This document shows positions 19,496 through 27,722 of a stretch of 64,000 nt of DNA, piece after piece. Location of the stretch: contig CAWJGF010000004.1 in NCBI GenBank assembly GCA_963842335.1, positions 248,001-312,000 on the forward strand. The letters are read 5' to 3'. How positions within the stretch are numbered: position 1 is the first letter of the stretch; each line of letters begins with the position of its first letter. A model generated the notes under the pieces. The model did no database searches. It was given only the letters and a program-made list of their open reading frames with translations, and was not told where the DNA came from. Source of the stretch: PALSA-600 sp963842335 (lineage in GTDB: Bacteria; Actinomycetota; Thermoleophilia; Gaiellales; Gaiellaceae). The position numbers and the translations under genes were made by a program.

Positions 19496-19517
19496 TTCGA
19501 GAACGTGGTTCTGTCGG

Positions 19518-20045
19518 CTAGAACGAGCGCGGGGCGCGTGAGCCGATCCGGCGCAGGATGAGCCCGGCACCGAGGAAGACCATCGACAGCAGCACCGTCG
19601 CCAGCAGCGAGAGGCCGGTGAACGGAAGGGTGCTCTGCGTCTTCGTCACGGCGAGCACCGTCGGGGCGGTCGCGGCGGGCTTGGCAGCCTTCGGCTTGGT
19701 CTTGACGACCTTCGCCGGCTTCACGACAGCCGTTCCGTACTCGTCGGACGCCGCCGTGGTGCGGTGGACGACGGGCTTCTGCGAGACCGTGATGTGCGCG
19801 ACCGCGGAAACCGTCTGCTGCGCGCCCTGGGCGGCGATACCGACTCCGCCGAAGGATGCGAACGTGCCGAGCATGAAGACCGCGAGGGCCGTCAGGTACA
19901 GGCGGTGCGAGGCGCGGGCATAGCGAACACGCGGTGCGCTCTGCCGGACACGCTCACTGATTGCCTCTTCGAGGCCTGCGGAGGGCTCGAATGAGGTGCG
20001 CAACTCGCGCTCCAGCGGCTCCTCTCGCTTCCAGAACTTCGACAT
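19518..20045 (-). CDS. LPFTG-type sortase substrate with two membrane segments
   Basis: 175-aa protein. A charged cytosolic N-terminus of about 48 residues precedes a first membrane helix (LYLTALAVFMLGTFASFGGV). An outer linker rich in Lys, Ala and Pro (KPAKVVKTKPKAAKPAATAP) leads to LPFTG at residues 140-144, a second hydrophobic segment (LSLLATVLLSMVFLGAGLIL) and a basic tail RRIGSRAPRSF. The last three elements are a complete cell-wall sorting signal. The sortase gene is 1.3 kb away. No folded outer domain is seen, so it may serve as a short tether or signalling protein. GAGAGGAA precedes the ATG. Confidence 0.78.
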   Translation of the reverse strand: MSKFWKREEPLERELRTSFEPSAGLEEAISERVRQSAPRVRYARASHRLYLTALAVFMLGTFASFGGVGIAAQGAQQTVSAVAHITVSQKPVVHRTTAASDEYGTAVVKPAKVVKTKPKAAKPAATAPTVLAVTKTQSTLPFTGLSLLATVLLSMVFLGAGLILRRIGSRAPRSF

Positions 20046-20173
20046 CTTGGTTCCTCTCTCCCAGGTGGCCTAGTGACCGCAATTGAGACCGAAAATGTGC
20101 TTGCACACCTACTTACCGGCCCGGCGGGTCATTTCTTACAGCGAGTTGCCAGAGGAACCGGGTTGCCAGAAAT

Positions 20174-21559
20174 TCAGTGCAGCCGCAGCGCGGCCGCAGG
20201 GTGCTTCGCAGCCCAGGTCTTCCAGGCGATGTGGTGCGAGCGCAACCAGGGAGCAAAGGCCTTGCGGGTGCCGAATCGCTTTGCATCCCAGAGGATCCCG
20301 GTCTGCTCCGCAGGCTTGCCCGTGGCCGGAGCCGTCGAGGTCGTGCCGGCGTTCATCAGGATCAAGGCAGTGGTGGGGGCGAGGGTGACTGTCTGCACGA
20401 CCGCTCCGCCCGGGATCCGGTAGGGCCGCCCGAGGTCGAACGTCTGCGGATGGCTCGCGCTCGGATCGACGAGCACTGTTCCGCCGGAGTAGTCGCGGCG
20501 CCAACCCGCACCGACGCGATAGCGCGCGGCAACCGGGCGGCCGACATCCGCGGTCCATGCTCCCTGCCAGGGGTCGACGGAGCTCTGGGGATTGAAGAAA
20601 TACGCTCCGCTCCGACCGTTCCAGCCGAGAAGAAAGCTGGCTCGCCCGTAGCGCATCAACCGCGTGTCGCTGGCGTCGCCGTACTGCAGCCCGAAGAACG
20701 AGCTGCCCGCATTCTGTGCGATGTCGATCAGCTTCTGCCAGTAATCCCAGTGCCCTGTCCACGACGGTGCGTCTGCGGTGTACAGCTCGTGATGATCATT
20801 GGGATTCTGCTGCCAGGACTCGGACATCAGGGCGTCCGTGGAGGGCGCGATCCGCTGCCACCACGACGTGTTGTCCGGGTAGGGCTTGTAGGCATTGACG
20901 GCGACGAAGAGGCCCTGAGGCCGAAGGACTGCGGCGACCTGCTTGACGAATGACGCCATCGCGTCGCCCCACGCCGCGTCCGTCCGGTAGCGCGCCGGGA
21001 ACCGGCCTCCCGTCCACCCCGAGACGTCGCCGAGCACGTTGTCGATGAAGACACCGGAGAAATCGTTCGCCTTCACGAACGCGGAGACATTTGCGATCCA
21101 GCGGTTCTGGAATGACGCTGAGCCGACGTTGCCGAGGTAGTTGCCGGGATACGAGCCGGTCAGCGGGTTGCCACTTGCATCACGCAGGACCCACGGGTCG
21201 CTTGGGTATGCCTTGTCGTGTGCGACGGCCTCGGCGTAGGTCACACCCGTCTCACACTGGCCGACGTTGGCGGCGCAGAACGCCTCCGAGTTGAGATCCA
21301 TGCTCGACTTGTAGGCGAGGACTGTCGTGTTCGAGTTCGTGGCGCGGATCTGCGCTGCGAGCCGAGCGTTGAACGGGCTGACGATGACATACGCGGAGTG
21401 GGAGAAGTGCGCGGCTCCGATCGAGGCGGTGTCGCCGAGCCTGATCATCCCGACGCCGTGGGCTACGGTCGCGACCTGGCTCTCGGCCCGGATCGCCCCG
21501 GCGAGCGCGAGGGCGAGGGCGAGGGCGACTCCGATCCCGATTGCGGCCACACGTTGCAT
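20174..21559 (-). CDS. Secreted glycosidase-like protein, paralogue 1 of 3
   Basis: 461 aa with an N-terminal signal segment (AAIGIGVALALALALAGAIR). It resembles the putative glycosyl-hydrolase families related to GHL15/GH114, with a TIM-barrel pattern: GMIRLGD near the N-terminus, the strand motif FSGVFIDNVLGDVSG with a conserved Asp, LFVAVNAYKPYPDN, and ALMSESWQQNPND with a conserved Glu. A C-terminal beta domain follows (DYSGGTVLVDPSASHPQTFD). It is the most diverged of three tandem paralogues. The substrate is unknown; activity on the locus's own exopolysaccharide is a guess. Confidence 0.75.
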   Translation of the reverse strand: MQRVAAIGIGVALALALALAGAIRAESQVATVAHGVGMIRLGDTASIGAAHFSHSAYVIVSPFNARLAAQIRATNSNTTVLAYKSSMDLNSEAFCAANVGQCETGVTYAEAVAHDKAYPSDPWVLRDASGNPLTGSYPGNYLGNVGSASFQNRWIANVSAFVKANDFSGVFIDNVLGDVSGWTGGRFPARYRTDAAWGDAMASFVKQVAAVLRPQGLFVAVNAYKPYPDNTSWWQRIAPSTDALMSESWQQNPNDHHELYTADAPSWTGHWDYWQKLIDIAQNAGSSFFGLQYGDASDTRLMRYGRASFLLGWNGRSGAYFFNPQSSVDPWQGAWTADVGRPVAARYRVGAGWRRDYSGGTVLVDPSASHPQTFDLGRPYRIPGGAVVQTVTLAPTTALILMNAGTTSTAPATGKPAEQTGILWDAKRFGTRKAFAPWLRSHHIAWKTWAAKHPAAALRLH

Positions 21560-21636
21560 CCTGTGTGTCTCGGCGGGTCACCGATGTCTCTTATCCCCCG
21601 TTCGAGGGACTCCCCACGCTCGCCCAGAGGGTCGAG

Positions 21637-22968
21637 CTAGCGGTTGAAGATCGCTGCGGTTGTCGGTGCGAGCGAGATCGACGAGCCCACTGGACCGCCC
21701 GAGAGGGACCTGAGGCCGTCTGGAAGGCTCACGGTGGCCGGCGAGAGGCTCGGGTTGACGACGACGTAGCCGCGCGTGTACGTCCGAACGTAGGCCTGCC
21801 CGACCTGCCGCATCGCACCGGTTGGAATCCCGACCGACGTCGTCCACGCAGTGTTCCACGGGTCCGATCCATCGTTCGGGTTGTAGATGAACGCGCCGCC
21901 CTTGCCGTTCCAGACGAGCAGGAAGCTCGCTCGCCCATAGGTCATCCTCGCGGTGTCCACGCCGCTGCCGTAGCTGAGCGCTAAGGCATCGCGGCCGTTT
22001 CGCTGGGCAACCGTGATCGCGTTCAGCTTGCCGCGCCAGTTCCCGAGCCACGATGTGGCCGGGTCGTCGAAGTACAGCTGCGATGCGTCGTTTGGATTCT
22101 GTTCGAAGTACTCGACCATCAGCGCACTCACATTCGGGGCGAGTCGCGCCCACCACCGGTCATTGCCGCTGCCGTTGTCCGGGCCGCCGCAATACGCGTT
22201 CACCGCGACGTAGAGCCCCTTCTGCCGGAGTTCGCTGCCGACGCGGGCGATGAATGAGGCTTGTGCGTTCGCCCAGGACGCGTCGGTGGGGTACTTCGCC
22301 GGGACACGACCGTTCGTCAGCCCCATCGCCGAGCACGCCACGTTGTCGATGAACACGCCACTGAGGTGGTGCGAGAGCAGATAGCGCGACACGTTCGTCG
22401 TCCAGCGCTTCTGGAACGCGGGTGACCCGACGTCGCCGAGCCAATCGTCGGCACCGATCTGCAGCACGTTCCCGCTCGCGTCCTTCAGGAGCCACCCTCG
22501 CAGCGCTGCCTCCTTGCGGCTCACCCCGCTCACGCCCTGGCCCGGGTCGGAGTTCTGCGATTCGGTGACGTCCGCGGCTCCCTTGTAGACCAGTGACCTC
22601 ACCGACCTCACCGCGGCGGCGCGGAAGTCTCCGGAGCCGACGATCAAGTAGTCGTAGCGGCTGTAACCGCCTGCGAGCCGATACGAATCGCCGAGCCGCA
22701 TGACCCCGATCGCAGCGTGCGCTTGCGGCTTGGCGGCTGACCGACGGGTTCCCGAACCGGACTGCGACACGTCGGTGCGCGCCGCGGCGGGCGGGGCGGC
22801 AGCGAGTCCTGAGAGCGCGGCCGCGGCCAATACCGCGACGATCGCCGGTCGAGCCCGGCCGCCAGGGACGGCGGCGCGCGACTCGAGGTTGGTGCGTGGA
22901 CTGTCCCCCCGGGTGACCGTCAAGCAAGCGGACCGTAGCAAGCTTCGTCGGACGCCATCCACCCCCAA
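21637..22968 (-). CDS. Secreted glycosidase-like protein, paralogue 2 of 3
   Basis: 443 aa. A hydrophobic signal (IVAVLAAAALSGLAAAPPAA) precedes the same domain as its neighbours: GVMRLGDSYRLAGGYSRYDY, SGVFIDNVACSAMGLTNGRV, LYVAVNAYCGGPDN, ALMVEYFEQNPND and the C-terminal GYVVVNPSLSPATVSLPDGL. The last motif forms a beta-sandwich-like tail shared with paralogue 3. The start is uncertain: TTG at 22968, a GTG two codons later, or a TTG near residue 16. It ends 78 bp before paralogue 1 begins. Confidence 0.75.
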   Translation of the reverse strand: MGVDGVRRSLLRSACLTVTRGDSPRTNLESRAAVPGGRARPAIVAVLAAAALSGLAAAPPAAARTDVSQSGSGTRRSAAKPQAHAAIGVMRLGDSYRLAGGYSRYDYLIVGSGDFRAAAVRSVRSLVYKGAADVTESQNSDPGQGVSGVSRKEAALRGWLLKDASGNVLQIGADDWLGDVGSPAFQKRWTTNVSRYLLSHHLSGVFIDNVACSAMGLTNGRVPAKYPTDASWANAQASFIARVGSELRQKGLYVAVNAYCGGPDNGSGNDRWWARLAPNVSALMVEYFEQNPNDASQLYFDDPATSWLGNWRGKLNAITVAQRNGRDALALSYGSGVDTARMTYGRASFLLVWNGKGGAFIYNPNDGSDPWNTAWTTSVGIPTGAMRQVGQAYVRTYTRGYVVVNPSLSPATVSLPDGLRSLSGGPVGSSISLAPTTAAIFNR

Positions 22969-23005
22969 CGCTGCCGCCGTCTCAGAGTGAAGGCCTCGGA
23001 GAGAC

Positions 23006-23037
23006 GGCCCCCGACAGCGCTTTCGCTGTCGGGGGCC
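23006..23037. terminator. Strong hairpin terminator candidate
   Basis: A perfect 14-bp stem (GGCCCCCGACAGCG with its complement) and the loop CTTT. It lies 29 bp beyond the stop of paralogue 3 on the minus strand and before the start of paralogue 2, which suggests that the two are separate transcripts. No T-run follows. Confidence 0.75.
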
Positions 23038-23066
23038 GCAGTCGTGCTGCTACTTGGTGATGATCG

Positions 23067-25253
23067 CTACTTCGTGAAGATCGCCGCGGTCGTCGTGGCG
23101 AGCGTCACCGACGAGCCTGCAGCAGCGCCGGAGAGGGTCTTGAGCCCGGCGGGAAGCGACACGGTTGCCGACGACTGGCTCGGGTTCACGACGACGTAGC
23201 CGCCCGAGTAGTCGCGGACATAGGCACCGCCGACCTGGGTCATCGCACCGTTCGGTGTCCCGATCGAGGCCGTCCAGGCGGGATTCCACGGGTCGGTGGC
23301 ATCTTCCGGGTTGTAGATGAAGCCACCGCTCGTGCCGTTCCAGACGAGGAGGAAGCTGGCCTTGCCGTAGGTCATGACGGCCGTGCTCGACCCCGTCCCG
23401 TAGGTGAGGGCGATCGCAGCCTTCCCGGCGTTCTGGGCGGCCTTGATCACGTCGAGCTTGCCGAGCCAGTTGCCCATCCAGGACGTCGTGGGTGCGTTGA
23501 AGAAGAGCTGCGAGGTGTTGTTCGGGTTCTGCTCGAAGTACTCCGTCATCTCGGCGTCGGCGTACGGGGCGATCCGCGTCCACCAGGCATTGTTCGACGT
23601 GCCGCTGTCAGGCCCGTAGCAGTAGGCGTTCACCGCGACGTAGAGGCCCTTCGCGTGCATCGCCGGGGTGATGGAGGCCAGGAAGGCCGTCTGTGCGGTG
23701 GCCCAGGAGGCATCGGTCGGGTACTTCGCCGGCAGTGCACCGCCGGTGAGTCCGCCGAGCGAGCAGAGCACGTTGTCGATGAAGACGCCGTCAGCATGAT
23801 GGGCGAGCAGGAACGTCGAGACGTTGTCGACCCAGGCCTTCTGGAAGTTCGGGTCACCGACGTCCCCCATCCAGTCGCCGTACGACGGGGACTTCAGGTA
23901 GTTACCGGCGGAGTCCTTGAGGAGCCAGCCGTTCGCCAGCGCCTGCTTGTAGTTGACGCCGCTGATGCTCATTCCGAGATCGGCGTTCGACGAGTCGACC
24001 ACGTCGACTCCGCCCTTGTAGACGAGCGACGTTCCGGGCTGTGCGGCTGCGGCGTCGACATCGCCGTAGCCGACGAGGACGTACCCGTAGCGGTTGTAAC
24101 CGCTGCCGTTCGGATACGCGGTACCGAGACGGATGACGCCGATGCCGTTCGACGAGGTCGCCGGCGGAGCGGGCGGCGGCGGCGGCGGCGTGCTGTTCTG
24201 CACGGTCACGGTCTCGCTGCCGGACACGCTCGAGCCGTCACTGAAGGTCGCGCGTGCGGCCAGCGTGTGCGCCGCGTTCGAGAGCGTTGTCGTGTCGAGC
24301 GTGTTGCCGTCGCCGTTGTAGACGTACGGCGCCTGATACTCGGTGAAGCTCGCGCCGCCATCGATCGTGAAGGTGACCTGGGTCGGCGTGCCGTTCGCGA
24401 CGGCTGCGGTGAACGGGATGCTGCCGCTGACGGTCGAGCCGGCGGCGGGAGCATTGACGCTCACGCTGGGGGTAGGCGCAGCGGGCGGAGGCGGGGGAGC
24501 CGGCAGCGGCGCGATGACGGCCGTCGCGGCGGAGGTCGCAGTGGCGGAGCCGCCCGCGTTCGATGCCGTGACGCTGATCCTCATCCGTGCTCCGACATCG
24601 AGCACGGTCAGGGTGTAGGTCGGGAGAGCGCTGGTCGTGAACGGGCTGCAGGAGGCGCCCGTCGAATCACACCGGAGCCATTGATAGCTGTAGCCGGTCG
24701 GCGATCCGTTCCAGCTGCCTGTGGTGGAGCTCAGCTGGGCGTCCTGGGTGGTCGTGCCGGAGATCGTTGGGAGGGCAGTCGAGGCGGGAGGCGCGACCGG
24801 GGGAGGCGGAGGAGCGGGCGCAGGGGCAACCGGGCCGACCGCGAGTGAGGAGGCGGCGGCCTGGCCGCGATTGTTCTTCGCGGTCACGGTGACCTTGATC
24901 TTGGAGCCGACGTCCGCGGAGGTGAGGAGGTAGGACGTCTTGGTCGCGCCGGAGATCGAGGTGCAGGCGCTCGCGCCGCAGCGCGACCAGCCGTAGGTGA
25001 GGGTGGCGGTTTGCCCGGACCAGCTGCCCGTGGTCGTGGTGAGGGTCGAGCCCGCAGCTGCGGTGCCCGTGATCGAGGGGGCCGAAGTGTTGACGGGGGC
25101 GGAATAACTGGGGTGCTTTGCAGCTGCGAAGTAGATGTCTCCGCCTTCCATGGACGGCTTTGCGCCGGCCGAGGAGGCGGCAATCGAACTGCAGAGAGAG
25201 ACGATGAAGAGAAGGGTTGCGATGCGGTTGAGATGTGTGCGGCGGCTTTTCAT
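23067..25253 (-). CDS. Multidomain secreted glycosidase-like protein with Ig-like modules, paralogue 3 of 3
   Basis: 728 aa. A signal peptide (NRIATLLFIVSLCSSIAASS) is followed by two Ig-like repeats of about 90 residues, each with the pattern P-x-I-x-G-T...GSW.G....Y.W.RC and two cysteines (about 57-145 and 160-245). Pro-rich linkers surround a third beta domain (SVNAPAAGSTVSGSIPFTAA, about 260-360). The C-terminal catalytic-like domain carries GVIRLGT, DGVFIDNVLCSLGGLTGGAL, LYVAVNAYCYGPDS and EMTEYFEQNPNN. AAGGGAG precedes ATG at 25253; an earlier in-frame opening lacks a signal peptide and is rejected. The Ig modules probably bind wall or glycan. The enzyme activity is inferred from the fold pattern only. 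Confidence 0.78.
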   Translation of the reverse strand: MKSRRTHLNRIATLLFIVSLCSSIAASSAGAKPSMEGGDIYFAAAKHPSYSAPVNTSAPSITGTAAAGSTLTTTTGSWSGQTATLTYGWSRCGASACTSISGATKTSYLLTSADVGSKIKVTVTAKNNRGQAAASSLAVGPVAPAPAPPPPPVAPPASTALPTISGTTTQDAQLSSTTGSWNGSPTGYSYQWLRCDSTGASCSPFTTSALPTYTLTVLDVGARMRISVTASNAGGSATATSAATAVIAPLPAPPPPPAAPTPSVSVNAPAAGSTVSGSIPFTAAVANGTPTQVTFTIDGGASFTEYQAPYVYNGDGNTLDTTTLSNAAHTLAARATFSDGSSVSGSETVTVQNSTPPPPPPAPPATSSNGIGVIRLGTAYPNGSGYNRYGYVLVGYGDVDAAAAQPGTSLVYKGGVDVVDSSNADLGMSISGVNYKQALANGWLLKDSAGNYLKSPSYGDWMGDVGDPNFQKAWVDNVSTFLLAHHADGVFIDNVLCSLGGLTGGALPAKYPTDASWATAQTAFLASITPAMHAKGLYVAVNAYCYGPDSGTSNNAWWTRIAPYADAEMTEYFEQNPNNTSQLFFNAPTTSWMGNWLGKLDVIKAAQNAGKAAIALTYGTGSSTAVMTYGKASFLLVWNGTSGGFIYNPEDATDPWNPAWTASIGTPNGAMTQVGGAYVRDYSGGYVVVNPSQSSATVSLPAGLKTLSGAAAGSSVTLATTTAAIFTK

Positions 25254-25420
25254 ACTCCCTTCTTCGGCCGCGCCAGGGAGTTCGGTACCCCCCCAGCCGA
25301 GGGATCCGTGGTTGATGATTCGCAGTACTTCCACCACCCGTTCTGGGCCAAACGTCCCCCGTTAGGGGGATTCAGGTAAATGGGGTGATTTCGGCGCGGG
25401 CGCAGAAGCCCGGCGTCGGT

Positions 25421-26257
25421 TCAGTTCGCGGCCGGTGAGGCGATCGTGAACTGCCCGCTCTTGAGCAGCGGGCCGAAACGGGGCTGCAGGCGGGATCCGA
25501 GGCCCGGGTAGACGAACCAGAGATACGTGCCCGGGCTCAGTCGATACTGCTGGCCGCCATACGTCCAGCTCGAGGGAACCTGCAGCCGCGGGGTGCTCGG
25601 CCAGGAGTCGAGAAGTCGCTTCCCGCCCCGCCAGAGGACGACGTCGAAGAACCGCGCAGTGGGCGAGGCCGGCCAGCGGAGCAGTGGCGTCTGGTGGAGC
25701 GGTGGCGTCTGGTGGAGCGGTGGCGTCTGGTGGTGGACCGGTGGCGTCTGGTGGTGGAGCGGTGGTGCCGGGCGGTGCGTCGCGGCCGCCTTGCGGGGCT
25801 TGGTCGCCGGCGCCTGACGTTGCGGGCTCGCAGCCTTCGCCGGCACGACGGTCGTGGCGGCGTGCCGGTGGGTTGGCTTCCCGGCGCGGCTGACCGCGGT
25901 CTTGCCGGCGACGCTCTTACTGACCACGCTCTTACTGACCACGGTCTTTCGCGCTCCGTCGACGCGTGCGGTCACGGTGCCGTCGCCGCGGGAACTGTTG
26001 ATCACGAGCGCCGCCGGTATGCCGACGGCGAGGGCTGCAGCGAGAATCAGGCCGACCCGGCGTCTCCCTGTCTGCCGTCGTTTCGCAGCCGGAGGCGCGA
26101 CGACGGCGCCGGCATCCCTCTCGACCACTTTCGGGGCGGCTGGGGTGAGCGCGTCCAGATCGATCGGGGGAAGCAACGAGCGCGCGTAATTCGCGAGCTC
26201 GGGATCGATGAGCGCGAGCTCGGGACTGATCGGTGGGTCGAGCTTCTCGAAATCCAT
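25421..26257 (-). CDS. Membrane-anchored protein with Pro/His repeats, unknown
   Basis: 278 aa. The cytosolic N-terminus MDFEKLDPPISPELALIDPE precedes a membrane helix (VGLILAAALAVGIPAALVIN). The outer part starts with Lys/Ser/Val-rich sequence (KTVVSKSVVSKSVAGKTAVS), continues as TPPLHHQ/TPPVHHQ/TPPLHQ repeats and ends in a compact domain with FFDVVLWRGGKRLLDSWPST and SWTYGGQQYRLSPGTYLWFV. That end resembles a fibronectin-like domain found after anti-sigma-type membrane proteins, but I am not sure. It is divergent from the Wzy-like gene 82 bp away. Confidence 0.7.
   Translation of the reverse strand: MDFEKLDPPISPELALIDPELANYARSLLPPIDLDALTPAAPKVVERDAGAVVAPPAAKRRQTGRRRVGLILAAALAVGIPAALVINSSRGDGTVTARVDGARKTVVSKSVVSKSVAGKTAVSRAGKPTHRHAATTVVPAKAASPQRQAPATKPRKAAATHRPAPPLHHQTPPVHHQTPPLHQTPPLHQTPLLRWPASPTARFFDVVLWRGGKRLLDSWPSTPRLQVPSSWTYGGQQYRLSPGTYLWFVYPGLGSRLQPRFGPLLKSGQFTIASPAAN
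25683..25760. repeat. Tandem repeat, four units of 18-21 bp, within coding sequence
   Basis: The units begin at 25683, 25701, 25719 and 25740 and follow GGTGGCGTCTGGTGGAGC, the last two carrying a 3-bp insertion. On the coding strand they encode the TPPLHQ and TPPLHHQ repeats. All length changes are multiples of three, so the frame is kept. Confidence 0.85.
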
Positions 26258-26339
26258 CCGGCCGTCTTGGGCATCATGATCCGACCATGTCTCTCGTGCA
26301 GCATCAGGCGTCACCGCGCTCGCCGGCCGAGGCAGGGTC

Positions 26340-27722
26340 GTGACCGCGTTCGGGCTGGGCCGCAGGCGCACCCTCCTCGTCGAGATCGTCGTGATCCCGT
26401 TGAGCCTGCTCGCCGCAGAGGCGATCGGGTCGAGTAACAAGATGGCGCTCTTGCCGGTCATCGCCGTGTGTGGCGTCGGATTGCTCCTTGTCGTCTTCAA
26501 TGTCCCTCCGGAACGGGTTTTCCTCTTTTGGTTCTGCACGGCGCCATTCCTGCAATCGTCGGCTCGCCTCTCGTCGGCCGGTCACGCCCTCAGCCAGCTT
26601 CTGTACACACTGCCGCCGCTCTTCTTCCTGCTCTGGGCGGCCACAAATCGAACACGGCCGCTCCGGGCGACCCTGGTCGACGTGTTCCCGGCAGCGTTCC
26701 TCGTGCTCGCGCTCGTCTCGCTCGCGGCGACGCGGGTCGGCTCGACGCCGACGGTACGAGGCGTCCTGACCACGGTCGGGTTCGCGGTCGTCGCCTACTA
26801 CTTCTGCGCGTTCGGGCCGGTCACCCCGCAATTCGCGGAGAAGTTGTTCGCCATTCTGCTCTGGACGGCCCTCGTGCTCGGGCTGATGGCTCTACTCGAG
26901 GCTGCGACCGGTTGGAACCTCTGGCACGACACCGCCTGGCAGCTGGGGACGACTCCGCGAGTCGTCGCGACGCTCGACAATCCGGCGGTGCTCGGGACCT
27001 TCCTGGCGATCGCGGTCGGCATCGCGTTGATCGTGCTCTTCTGGGAAGGCCCGCGGAACCTCCGGAAGCCGGCGATCGCGGTGATCCTCGTCTCGCCCCC
27101 AGCGCTCGTCTTCACGTACACGCGGGGCCCGATCCTCGGGTTGCTCGCGGTTGCCGTCCCGCTTCTCCTCCTGCGGCGCTCGATCCGTGTGAAGAGCTTG
27201 ATCGCACTTGCGATCGCCGGTCTCGTGCTGGTGTTTCTCTGGGGAAGCTTCGCCAGTTCGCAGGTCTACCAGCAGCGCGTCGCCGATTCCGCGACCGTGC
27301 AAACGCGCGTGATCATCCAGAACTGGTCGCTGAAGCTCGCGCGGCAAAAGCCGATCCTGGGCTGGGGCTACGGCTCGTTCGACCGGATCAAGAACACTGC
27401 GACAGATCTCGGCGGTACCGCGAACCAGGTCGCCCTGGGCCAGGGCAGCACGAGCCACGACACGTTCCTCACGATCCTCGTCGAGACGGGTGGCGTCGGG
27501 CTGCTCATCTTCCTCGCGCCGTGGCTCGTCATCGGCCGCAGGCTGCTCGCATTCGTGCGGGTCACGAGCCCGGACCGATGGCTCGGTCTCGCCTACCTGA
27601 CCACGTGTGCGGTCTTCCTCGTGAGCGCGGCGACGTTTGACATGCGTTTCTTCTCCTTCATCTCGGTGCTCCCGTGGATTGCGCTCGGCTGCGGCCGCCG
27701 TCTGACCGCGCGCCTTCCTTGA
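26340..27722 (+). CDS. Wzy/O-antigen ligase-like membrane protein
   Basis: 460-aa polytopic membrane protein with about ten hydrophobic segments and a Wzy_C-type outer loop. Key pieces are AFVLV-like helices such as LLYTLPPLFFLLWAATNRTR, the loop SLKLARQKPILGWGYGSFDR and SHDTFLTILVETGGVGLLIF. Proteins of this family polymerise glycan repeats or ligate them. GTG at 26340 is the start. Its stop overlaps the TTG start of the next glycosyltransferase (TTGA), forming an operon of three. The substrate is not predictable. Confidence 0.85.
   Translation: MTAFGLGRRRTLLVEIVVIPLSLLAAEAIGSSNKMALLPVIAVCGVGLLLVVFNVPPERVFLFWFCTAPFLQSSARLSSAGHALSQLLYTLPPLFFLLWAATNRTRPLRATLVDVFPAAFLVLALVSLAATRVGSTPTVRGVLTTVGFAVVAYYFCAFGPVTPQFAEKLFAILLWTALVLGLMALLEAATGWNLWHDTAWQLGTTPRVVATLDNPAVLGTFLAIAVGIALIVLFWEGPRNLRKPAIAVILVSPPALVFTYTRGPILGLLAVAVPLLLLRRSIRVKSLIALAIAGLVLVFLWGSFASSQVYQQRVADSATVQTRVIIQNWSLKLARQKPILGWGYGSFDRIKNTATDLGGTANQVALGQGSTSHDTFLTILVETGGVGLLIFLAPWLVIGRRLLAFVRVTSPDRWLGLAYLTTCAVFLVSAATFDMRFFSFISVLPWIALGCGRRLTARLP

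Noticed and set aside
20046..20173. Possible small gene between the LPFTG protein and paralogue 1
   Set aside because: Frames here are short, without a ribosome-binding site; it is more likely a promoter and terminator region.
25683..25760. Short direct repeats considered as a possible CRISPR array
   Set aside because: Units are adjacent without spacers and encode a Pro/His repeat in frame.
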